64,000 bases of DNA from Brassicibacter mesophilus (GTDB lineage Bacteria > Bacillota > Clostridia > Tissierellales > Proteiniboraceae). Under the pieces are notes generated by a model. The model saw only the letters and a program-made list of their open reading frames with translations. It did not search any database and was not told the origin of the DNA. Each line of letters opens with the position of its first letter. Positions within the stretch are counted from its first letter, which is position 1. The DNA is taken from NCBI RefSeq assembly GCF_050433385.1, contig NZ_JBNPXI010000006.1, positions 62,001-126,000 on the forward strand, read 5' to 3'. Below are positions 10,301 to 16,936 of this stretch, piece after piece. The position numbers and the translations under genes are program-made.

Positions 10301-10749
10301 ACACTATCATTATCCTCAAATATAGTTATTACTTTGTTATCACCTATACTATAAGGATTGTGTTCTTCATTAAAGTAATGCTCAAATTTTCCTGTATGTA
10401 CGTTGTGCTTATTTAAACCATTATTAGTTCCAATCCATATTGTTCCTTTTTTATCTTGATATAAGGAAGTAATATGATTGTCAGAAATAGAGCTGTTATC
10501 AAAAGGTATGTTCTTATAGACAGTAAACTTATATCCGTCGTATTTATTTAATCCATCATGTGTCCCAAACCACATATAGCCTTCGCTATCCTGCAAAATA
10601 GCGCTTACAGTGCTTTGAGATAATCCATCTTGCAAGTCTAAAGTCATAAATTTGATATCATCCTCTATAGCGTATGTATACGGACTTATAAGAAATAATA
10701 AAACAATATTAAGGACCACAAATAACTTTATTTTTATGTAGTTCACCAC
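7345..10749 (-). CDS. Sensor histidine kinase with two-component-regulator beta-propellers and Y_Y_Y domain
   Basis: Membrane sensor of 1134 aa. A signal or anchor segment (about residues 8-27) leads into an extracytoplasmic region with 13 clear W(I/F/V)GT-type blade motifs plus one degenerate one (EMFFGGLNGLNAF), enough for two seven-bladed propellers (about 30-700). A Y_Y_Y domain (about 710-790), one membrane helix (about 800-825) and a coiled-coil linker follow. The kinase core has HELRTPLN with the phospho-acceptor His near 882, the N box NIVSNAIKF, DDGIGIP and GGSGIGLSLV. No receiver or AraC domain is fused, unlike the Bacteroidetes hybrid sensors, and no response regulator lies nearby. 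The GTG at 10749 is close to its AAGGG site, so the exact start is uncertain. Confidence 0.9.
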   Translation of the reverse strand: MVNYIKIKLFVVLNIVLLFLISPYTYAIEDDIKFMTLDLQDGLSQSTVSAILQDSEGYMWFGTHDGLNKYDGYKFTVYKNIPFDNSSISDNHITSLYQDKKGTIWIGTNNGLNKHNVHTGKFEHYFNEEHNPYSIGDNKVITIFEDNDSVLWIGTYGGGLNKLDRETDQFTRYNNDPQNSTTISDNRIVVIRQDREGTLWIGTEDGLNKFDKNTGEFTVYRNDPNDPNTLSNDSIYAIYEDNKGQLWIGTHDGGLNRFERQTGKFIRYNDGNNRQNNLKAHRIQSIYEDSNENIWIGTDGLGLVKYDREAERFISYVKEPDNQYSMKSNDVISIYEDNSGIIWVGTYDAGVSRFNPKQVFLHYKKEEDLPNSLLNDDAVFSIYEDKSDILWIGTYDGGLSRVDRKNNKIKHYTYNAKDVKSISANRVYSIYEDKNGILWIGTENGLNRFDRQAEKFKRYTTDDTNPSSIIDNKVTYIYEDSKNDLWIGTKGGLELFDREKETFTHFTTLNSDISNDYVRYIYEDSKKNLWIGTVGGGLNLFDIHNNTFKSYTNDLNDSNSISHNSVKCIYEDRKGRLWIATNNGLNIFDSNNQSFKVYSEKNGLPNNFIYGILEDNDENLWLSTNNGISRFNPDTESFTNYTVMDGLQGNEFNANAFFRSKSGEMFFGGLNGLNAFHPSRVKNSEKASDVIITDFRVFDKPRNYSDEIRLSYKENFISFDFVVIDFKNPSKNQYAYMLEGFDKDWIYSGTRHYASYTNLDGGNYVFKVKGANSDGVWSDTEATVKVSVDMPPWRTWWAYCMYALLLIGLLFFIVNYVNILEIQVHERTSELNKTNEHLLNEINERMKVELELKKNIKENERLYNEIIENERFKNDFFVNLSHELRTPLNVILSTLQLSEVYVKKDDTVKLVDNIKNHIFIIKKNCFRLLKVVNNLIDVTKIEAKQYKLNLEKTDIVYLVEELVLSMKEYASQKELNLIIDTDVEEKLIECDPIEIERVVLNIVSNAIKFTPRGGNVWVNIYGESENMVRISIKDDGIGIPKDKQDIIFERFKQADDNLSKSNGGSGIGLSLVKSLVELHGGTIRVVSEENKGSEFIIELPVQNDEFPKTFKSETCSTRADNSGINNINIEMSEL

Positions 10750-10924
10750 CCTTCATCAAAAGACAATAACTCTCACAAATTTTGAAAGTACCTAATATGA
10801 TTTTCTCAGAAAGTAAATAAAATTACAATACATTTTATGATATTAATTGTCGTATTTTGTATTTTTGTGCTTTTATTCTATTATTAATTTTTAAAATTGC
10901 TATATGTTTGTAAATTTATCACAT

Positions 10925-10958
10925 AAAAAAATTACGATTAAACAACCGCAATTTTTTT
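10925..10958 (-). terminator. Terminator of the 97-aa hypothetical gene
   Basis: On the minus strand, AAAAAAATTGCG pairs with CGTAATTTTTTT through one G:U wobble around a 10-nt loop, and ends in a T run. It lies about 40 bp after the stop codon of the gene at 10995-11288. Confidence 0.65.
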
Positions 10959-10994
10959 AGTTTGTAAATTATATCTAATTTTCATATTGTAAAT

Positions 10995-11288
10995 CTACAT
11001 TAGCTGTGAATCAACGCTTTTGTGTAGAATGTCTCTAAATTTCTTTGCTGAAAAATCTTTTACATTCACCCAACCTTCATTATCTACTTGATTTGAATAC
11101 TCATTTACTTCTTTTCCATATACATATCCATTTCCTGAACTACTAAAATCTTTAGCGACAAGTTTAAGTTCATCATTATCATTCAAGTAATATGAATATC
11201 CAGATTTTTCATCCTTCACTTCAATTAGTTGGTTAAAGGAGTTTAATATAACTCTTTTTTCTTCTAATGTCATAAAAAACTTATCCAT
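10995..11288 (-). CDS. Hypothetical protein, 97 aa
   Basis: I do not recognise this family. The ORF has a good start (GGAGG about 9 bp before the ATG at 11288) and its own terminator, so it is probably real. The protein is soluble and polar, without signal peptide or membrane segment. The N-terminal third (about 5-40) is predicted helix then strand, with GYSYYLNDNDELKLVAKDF. The end, VKDFSAKKFRDILHKS, looks helical. It lies downstream of the ABC exporter genes on the same strand, with a 76-bp gap, so partial co-transcription is possible. No function can be given. Confidence 0.6.
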   Translation of the reverse strand: MDKFFMTLEEKRVILNSFNQLIEVKDEKSGYSYYLNDNDELKLVAKDFSSSGNGYVYGKEVNEYSNQVDNEGWVNVKDFSAKKFRDILHKSVDSQLM

Positions 11289-11364
11289 TTATAACAACCT
11301 CCATTTATCTTTGTATTATTCTATTATTGTTTCAAAGATGAATGGCTTTTATTACATTCTATTA

Positions 11365-13191
11365 TTATGACTTCAAAACCCTTGCTTCCTGCTCTTCCAT
11401 AAATTGATTTGTATATAGTCTATAATAATAACCTTTGTTTTTAATAAGCTGATTGTGATTTCCTTCCTCAATAACCTTGCCATTTCTTACTACAAGAATA
11501 CGATCTGCTGAACGTATTGTAGATAATCTATGAGCTATGATAAAGCTAGTTCTTCCTGTTAATACTTTTTGTATTGCTCCTTGGATAATTTGTTCAGTTT
11601 CAGTATCAATAGATGAAGTAGCTTCATCTAAAACAAATATTCTTGGATTAGCTAGAATAGCTCTAGCAAATGATATAAGCTGCTTTTCTCCCGTAGACAG
11701 CTTGTTTCCACCTTCACCTACTTCAGTATCATAGCCTTTTTCTAGCTTCTTAATAAAGTCATGAGCGTTTACTAGCTTTGCTGCCTTGATTATTTCTAGT
11801 TCGCTTGCGTCTAGTCTTCCATACCTTATATTATCCTTTATAGTTCCACTAAAAAGATGAGGTGCTTGTAAAACATATCCTAAATTGGAATGAAGCCATT
11901 GTAGTGGCATTTCTTTATAATCTACTCCATCTATTAATATCTGTCCTTCTGTTGGTTCATAGAATCTACAGGCAAGATTTACTATTGTACTTTTACCAGA
12001 TCCTGTTTCTCCTACTAAAGCTATTGTTTCTCCTGCGTTTACATCGAGATTGAAATTTTCAAGTACCTTTTCACCTGACTTATATGAAAATGAAACATTT
12101 TTAAAGCTTATATTACCCTCCATATCAGGTAATTTACCTTTATCTATATTTAATGAATCTCCATATCGTCTAGTTACTTTTTCATTATCTTTAATATCAG
12201 GCTCTGTATCAATCATTGATAATACTCTCTCTGCAGAAGCTTGTGCTGATTGAATCTCTGCGAAAATACGGGCTAACTCTCTCACAGGTTCAAAAAATTG
12301 TACTGTATAAGATATGAAAGCTACAAGAGTACCATAGCTTAATGCTCCAATCATTACGTTTCTTCCTCCATACCATAGTGCTAATCCTGTTCCTACACTA
12401 CTGAGTGCTAATACTATTGGTAAATATAGTGACGAAAATACTGCAGCTCTTACTGATGAGTTTTTCATTTCTGTAGTAATAACTTCGAACTCATTTAAGT
12501 TTTCTTCTTCACGTACTAATGTCTTTGTGGTCTTCGCTCCCATTATTCCTTCATTAAACGCTCCAGTTATTTTCGAGTTTATTTTTCTAACCTGTCGATA
12601 GGATTTCAATATTTTATTTTGGAAATATACACTTATAACTGCAAGTATTGGCATTACAAGTAAAACAATCAGCGCAAGCTTCCAATTCAAATAAAACATT
12701 ACTCCAGTTATAGCTAGCATCATTGTCAATCCCCATACTGAATCAACTAGCCCCCAAGCTATAGTATCTCCAAGCCTCTGTATATCAGAAGTCATTCTTG
12801 CCATAAGCCACCCTACAGGTGTTTTATCATAATAGGCAAATGATAGCCTTTGCAAATGTTCAAATCCCACTTTTCTTATAGTGTAGCATACTCCCGTCTC
12901 AACCTTTCCAGCTATTGCTATAAAAAACCATATATTTATTGCCTGAACAAGAACTAAAGCTATATATCCTAATCCAAACTTTGCTAATCCATCAAGATTA
13001 CCTGGAACAACAAAGTTATCTATGGCATACTTAGTCATCAGTGGAAAAATAGCATCTATTCCTGCAACCCCTATCATCACGAATCCTAGTTTAAACAATG
13101 AATCTTTATATGGTTTTGCATAGTGTAATAGTTTTTTCCATAACCCTATGTCAAATCGTTTATCATAATCTTGCTCTTGAAATGAATTCAT
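11365..13191 (-). CDS. Heterodimeric ABC exporter subunit, BmrD-like (consensus Walker B glutamate)
   Basis: Half-transporter of a multidrug-type ABC exporter in the cytoplasmic membrane. The 608 aa comprise six membrane helices (about residues 20-330) and an ATPase domain (about 360-600). Walker A is GETGSGKST, the signature is degenerate (LSTGEKQ instead of LSGGQ), Walker B is IFVLDEATSS with the catalytic Glu, and the switch His follows in IIAHRLST. GGAGG lies 9 bp before the ATG. The gene starts 43 bp after its partner. One subunit carries a deviant signature and the other a deviant Walker B. This asymmetric pattern is known from BmrCD, LmrCD and TM287/288. The substrate is likely a hydrophobic drug or lipid, by inference only. 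Confidence 0.9.
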   Translation of the reverse strand: MNSFQEQDYDKRFDIGLWKKLLHYAKPYKDSLFKLGFVMIGVAGIDAIFPLMTKYAIDNFVVPGNLDGLAKFGLGYIALVLVQAINIWFFIAIAGKVETGVCYTIRKVGFEHLQRLSFAYYDKTPVGWLMARMTSDIQRLGDTIAWGLVDSVWGLTMMLAITGVMFYLNWKLALIVLLVMPILAVISVYFQNKILKSYRQVRKINSKITGAFNEGIMGAKTTKTLVREEENLNEFEVITTEMKNSSVRAAVFSSLYLPIVLALSSVGTGLALWYGGRNVMIGALSYGTLVAFISYTVQFFEPVRELARIFAEIQSAQASAERVLSMIDTEPDIKDNEKVTRRYGDSLNIDKGKLPDMEGNISFKNVSFSYKSGEKVLENFNLDVNAGETIALVGETGSGKSTIVNLACRFYEPTEGQILIDGVDYKEMPLQWLHSNLGYVLQAPHLFSGTIKDNIRYGRLDASELEIIKAAKLVNAHDFIKKLEKGYDTEVGEGGNKLSTGEKQLISFARAILANPRIFVLDEATSSIDTETEQIIQGAIQKVLTGRTSFIIAHRLSTIRSADRILVVRNGKVIEEGNHNQLIKNKGYYYRLYTNQFMEEQEARVLKS

Positions 13192-13234
13192 TGATTCATA
13201 CCTCCTTTTCTTTCATAATCTACTGCACTTATCA

Positions 13235-15043
13235 TTATACAGTTTTAATATCTCTTTCTAACTCTGCTTCAAGAGAATTCTGTATAGACCATATACGATT
13301 ATATAGCCCTTTCTGACTAATTAATTCTTCGTGTGTTCCTGTTTGGACTAACTTTCCATCTTCTATAACGATTATCTTATCAGCTTCAGATAAAGTTGAA
13401 ACTCTATGAGATATTATAAATGTTGTTGTTTCCTCATTTTTTTCTTTTAATGCCTTACGAATAGCTGCGTCAGTTTCTGTATCAACTGCACTTAATGAGT
13501 CATCAAAAACCAATATAGGATAATCTGATATCAGCATTCTAGCTATTGCTACTCTCTGTTTTTGCCCTCCAGAAAGTGTAACACCTCTTTCACCAACCAG
13601 GGTATCGTAGCCATCTTCGAAGTCCTGAATCACATCGTGTATAAAGGCAGTTCTAGAAGCTTCAAAAACCTGTGACTCTAAAGCATCTTTGTTCGCTATT
13701 CGAATATTGTCTTTAATAGTTTTAGAGTATAAAAATGGCTCCTGCAATATCACTCCTATATTTTTACGAATCCATTTTTTATCTATATTTTTCAACTCTA
13801 TACCGTCTATTTTTATTGATCCCTTTTGATAATCATATAATCTACCCATTAGGTGGACAAGTGACGTCTTTCCCGAACCAGTTGGTCCTAGTATAGCTAT
13901 AGTCTCACCCTGCTTCACTTCAAACGATACGTTATTTAATATTGGATGACCTTCTTCATACTCAAAGTAAACATTTTGAAATCTGATGTCACCTTTTATT
14001 TCAGGCTTCAACTCGCCATTTTCTTCAGTTTCAAGTGGTTCATCTAATATCTCATTTACACGTTTAAGCGAAACCATCATTTTACCCATATCTGCTAATA
14101 TTCTTCCCATCTGACGCACTGGCCACAACAGCATGCTTTCATAAGTCGTAAATACTACTAATGTTCCGAGCGAAATAATATTCTTTGATGCCCAATAAGA
14201 ACCAACAACCAACACTGTTCCTATTTGCATAAAGCATAAGAAATCCGATAAGGACCAGTACCCAGCTAATAATCTTATTACACGATATATCAAATCTCTG
14301 TATTCAGAGTTCTTTTCATCAAACTTTTCAATTTCATAGTTTTGACGTGCAAAAGCTCTCACTACTCTAACTCCAGTTAGGTTCTCTTGAAGGACTGTTG
14401 ACAACCTTGCTTCTGATTCATCTGCTTCTTGAAAAGCATTTCTTATTTTCATAAAAAATAGAATTGCAAATATAAATATGATTGGAATAACCAGCATTGA
14501 TATGATAGTCATTCTAATGCTTAATGATAGCATTATTATCAACATAAATATAAGCATAAATATTGCCTGACCTATTTCAACAAACTGAACAGCCAAAAAT
14601 CTTCTTATTGTTTCTACATCAGATGTACATCTTTGAATTAAATCCCCTGTTTCAGCTTTTACATGATAGTCATAGGATAAATGCTGTATGTGATCATAAA
14701 GAGCCTCCTTCATATTTTTAGCTATTGACTCAGATGCAACAGCAGACCATTTACCTTTGAAATATAGAAAAAGTCCTCTTCCTATAGTTAGAAGCAGTAT
14801 CACTATACTACATGCCCATAAATTTTGAGCTAATACTGTTTTTCCTCCAATCGATTCAATACCTGATAATACCCATCTTGGAGCAGTAAGTGGTTCATTT
14901 CCTATTATAGAGTCAATGGTCATCCTTATTACTAATGGCCCAGCTGTAGTAAATAAGGTCGCCATTCCCACACTTAAAATTGCTCCTATATATAAAAGTT
15001 TATTTCCCTTCATAAATTTCATAAGATATTTAAAAGTTTTCAT
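13235..15043 (-). CDS. Heterodimeric ABC exporter subunit, BmrC-like (degenerate Walker B)
   Basis: First gene of the exporter pair, 602 aa, with six membrane helices (about 15-320) and an ATPase domain (about 345-590). Walker A is GPTGSGKTS and the signature LSGGQKQR is canonical. Walker B reads ILVFDDSLSAVD, where the catalytic Glu is replaced by Asp. BmrC of Bacillus subtilis and TM287 show the same change, which makes one of the two ATP sites slow or inactive. The start ATG at 15043 follows AAGGGAAGGGG. Upstream lies a 440-bp leader with two small ORFs and two terminator hairpins, suggesting inducible expression by attenuation. The pair probably forms one operon. Confidence 0.9.
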   Translation of the reverse strand: MKTFKYLMKFMKGNKLLYIGAILSVGMATLFTTAGPLVIRMTIDSIIGNEPLTAPRWVLSGIESIGGKTVLAQNLWACSIVILLLTIGRGLFLYFKGKWSAVASESIAKNMKEALYDHIQHLSYDYHVKAETGDLIQRCTSDVETIRRFLAVQFVEIGQAIFMLIFMLIIMLSLSIRMTIISMLVIPIIFIFAILFFMKIRNAFQEADESEARLSTVLQENLTGVRVVRAFARQNYEIEKFDEKNSEYRDLIYRVIRLLAGYWSLSDFLCFMQIGTVLVVGSYWASKNIISLGTLVVFTTYESMLLWPVRQMGRILADMGKMMVSLKRVNEILDEPLETEENGELKPEIKGDIRFQNVYFEYEEGHPILNNVSFEVKQGETIAILGPTGSGKTSLVHLMGRLYDYQKGSIKIDGIELKNIDKKWIRKNIGVILQEPFLYSKTIKDNIRIANKDALESQVFEASRTAFIHDVIQDFEDGYDTLVGERGVTLSGGQKQRVAIARMLISDYPILVFDDSLSAVDTETDAAIRKALKEKNEETTTFIISHRVSTLSEADKIIVIEDGKLVQTGTHEELISQKGLYNRIWSIQNSLEAELERDIKTV

Positions 15044-15082
15044 TTAATACCCCTTCCCTTCACCATATATTTTGATTTCCAG

Positions 15083-15160
15083 TCAAAGCTTATCTAGTAA
15101 ATCACTTGGACTAAGTCTATCCTTCCATGTATTAATCCTTACAGTTTTTAAAATTGTCAT
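15083..15160 (-). CDS. Small ORF (25 aa) between the attenuator hairpins and the ABC genes
   Basis: The ATG at 15160 is preceded by a near-perfect AAAAAGGAGGAG site and encodes MTILKTVRINTWKDRLSPSD plus five more residues, ending in TGA 39 bp before the first exporter gene. The site is among the strongest ribosome binding sites in the window, so translation is plausible although the product is tiny. It may be a small protein, or a coupling ORF for the exporter genes. I know no matching family. Confidence 0.5.
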   Translation of the reverse strand: MTILKTVRINTWKDRLSPSDLLDKL

Positions 15161-15198
15161 AAAAACTCCTCCTTTTTGTTTGATAATTTGTATAAAAA

Positions 15199-15229
15199 CA
15201 AAAAACCACAGGAATATCCTATGGCTTTT
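15199..15229 (-). terminator. Leader terminator 2 of the ABC exporter operon
   Basis: On the minus strand AAAAGCCATAGGA pairs with TCCTGTGGTTTTT (13 pairs including G:U) around a three-base loop, and is followed by a T-rich run. It is located before the exporter genes and not after any long gene, so it acts as an intrinsic attenuator. Confidence 0.7.
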
Positions 15230-15292
15230 ATTAACAATAATTTTAGTGACAAAAGTAGTGTTAAGTAGTGCTAATTTATGTTAAGAAAATAA

Positions 15293-15325
15293 AAAGCCAA
15301 TGGATAGACACTAACCCATGGCTTT
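15293..15325 (-). terminator. Leader terminator 1 of the ABC exporter operon
   Basis: On the minus strand AAAGCCATGGGT pairs with ATCCATTGGCTTT with one bulged T, followed by TTTATTTTC. Its 5' arm starts with the same AAAGCCAT as terminator 2, about 95 bp downstream. It lies 36 bp after the stop codon of the leader peptide. Confidence 0.7.
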
Positions 15326-15360
15326 ATTGTAATCATCAAAATATATTTAATACATATAAA

Positions 15361-15453
15361 TTATGCGTAAATATATAGACACAGGTCGTGTGTATTTTTT
15401 TGTAGTTTTTGTAATCTAATTTTCTTATTTGCCCTGATTGCAAACATTTTCAT
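15361..15453 (-). CDS. Leader peptide (30 aa) of the ABC exporter operon
   Basis: The ATG at 15453 follows a perfect AAAAGGAGGTCG site. It encodes a basic peptide with IRANKKIRLQKLQKN in the middle and LCLYIYA at the end. It starts about 30 bp after a good promoter and is followed by two terminator hairpins and then the exporter genes. The nine bases at 15455-15463, covering part of the ribosome binding site, are exactly complementary to 15383-15391 near the end of the same ORF. The leader could therefore fold back and hide its own translation start. This layout matches the ribosome-mediated attenuation known for bmrB-bmrCD in Bacillus subtilis. The peptide sequence itself is not one I recognise. 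Confidence 0.6.
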   Translation of the reverse strand: MKMFAIRANKKIRLQKLQKNTHDLCLYIYA

Positions 15454-15489
15454 GACACGACCTCCTTTTAATTATTTCTTACCTTTAAT

Positions 15490-15518
15490 ATTATATTGAT
15501 AAATGCTAAAATATTCAA
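15490..15518 (-). promoter_or_regulatory. Promoter of the ABC exporter leader transcript
   Basis: TTGAAT (15518-15513) and TATAAT (15495-15490) on the minus strand are 17 bp apart. This predicts a start near 15483, about 30 nt before the leader peptide ATG. Confidence 0.6.
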
Positions 15519-15708
15519 CCTTAAATATAATTTGTAATATTATTGTAATATTTAACTCAATGACACCATATTTCTTATTATTGTAGTTTTACAAACTATA
15601 TTATATATTATTAATATACAGACACATATTTGATAAAACTATTTTACATATTTTTCTGTGGCTATACTATAGTTATAAATAGAATATTTAATACGTGGAG
15701 GAGATATT

Positions 15709-16932
15709 GTGAGAAAATTATTTTATCTAACCATTATACTAACACTCCTTTGTTCCAATGGATGCTCTGACACAAGTAATAAATCAGCTGAGTTAGAAAA
15801 TATTAAGCCAGTAGCGGTAGAAAAACTAAATTCAGAAACCTTTCCTATCTTATTAGAATACATTGGTACACTTCAATCAAAGCAAATAAAGAAATATAGC
15901 TTTAAAAGCAGTGGAAAAATAGCTAAAATTCCTGTAGCAAATGGACAGCTAGTAAATAAAGGCGATATGTTAGCCGAATTAGATAGTACTGAACTGAAAC
16001 TAGCAGCAAAAGCCTCAGAGTCTCAAATGAATGCAGCAAAAGCATTATATGACAAAGCAGTCAAAGGTGCCTCTGATGAAGAAATAGATCAGGCTAAGTT
16101 AAATGTAAAAAAAGCAAAAGATGCCTACGATTTCTCTTTATCTACATATGAAAAAGTTCAGAAGCTATATGATTCTGGAAGTATATCTAAACAGAAGCTA
16201 GATGAATCAAAACTTCAATTAGATAACAGTGAAACTAACTTAAAACTTACTGAGGAAATCTTATCTCAAGCTACTAATGGTAGCAGAGCTGAGGATAAGC
16301 AGGCAGCATATGCTCAGTATCAACAGGCAAAAGCAAGCTATGAAGCTCAAGAAAAATTAGTTGAGGATACTCAATTAAAAGCCGATGTGAATGGATACGT
16401 AGTTAATGTATTATATGAGATTGGAGAAATGGCCCCTGCAGGACATCCTGTAGTTGTTATAAGAACTGATGGGCAAATCATTAATGTAGGATTATCGCAA
16501 CAAGACATAAAAAAAATAGATATTGGAACTGAAGTTAATATAACTATAGATGATACTAAAATTAAAGGCCTAGTATCACTAATTAATAACGTTATAGATA
16601 ATAAAAGCAGAACCTATAATGTTGAAATAGCTATTGATGATAGTTATAAAAGCTTAAACCTGCCTTTAGGCTCAATAGCAAACGTTTCTTTCATAATGGG
16701 AAGTAAAAATGGTGTTTGGGTCCCTATATCATATATCTCAAATGATGGCCAAGACTATGTGTATGTAGTAGAAGATAATAGAGTGGTAAGAAAGAATATT
16801 ATTATTAAAAATATATATCAAGATAAAGTTCTAGTTGATGGTTTAAAAAGTGGTGATTTATTGATTACTAAAGGAATAAAAAATGTTAAGGAAGGATACA
16901 AGGTTGTAGTTCAACAGCAGATTGGAGGGTAA
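15709..16932 (+). CDS. RND efflux adaptor (membrane fusion protein), lipoprotein
   Basis: Periplasmic-adaptor-type (HlyD/AcrA family) subunit of an RND pump. The GTG start at 15709 follows GGAGGAGA. The N-terminus is a signal peptide ending in LCSNGC, so Cys19 is probably lipidated and the protein is anchored to the outer face of the membrane. The order is: N-terminal half of a lipoyl-like domain (GKIAKIPVANGQLVNKGDML), a coiled-coil hairpin (about 95-220), the second lipoyl half (ADVNGYVVNVLYEIGEMA), a beta-barrel and a membrane-proximal domain. The 407 aa are typical. It is 4 bp from the RND permease gene. No outer-membrane TolC-like gene follows, as expected in a single-membrane organism. 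Confidence 0.9.
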   Translation: MRKLFYLTIILTLLCSNGCSDTSNKSAELENIKPVAVEKLNSETFPILLEYIGTLQSKQIKKYSFKSSGKIAKIPVANGQLVNKGDMLAELDSTELKLAAKASESQMNAAKALYDKAVKGASDEEIDQAKLNVKKAKDAYDFSLSTYEKVQKLYDSGSISKQKLDESKLQLDNSETNLKLTEEILSQATNGSRAEDKQAAYAQYQQAKASYEAQEKLVEDTQLKADVNGYVVNVLYEIGEMAPAGHPVVVIRTDGQIINVGLSQQDIKKIDIGTEVNITIDDTKIKGLVSLINNVIDNKSRTYNVEIAIDDSYKSLNLPLGSIANVSFIMGSKNGVWVPISYISNDGQDYVYVVEDNRVVRKNIIIKNIYQDKVLVDGLKSGDLLITKGIKNVKEGYKVVVQQQIGG

Positions 16933-16936
16933 ATGT

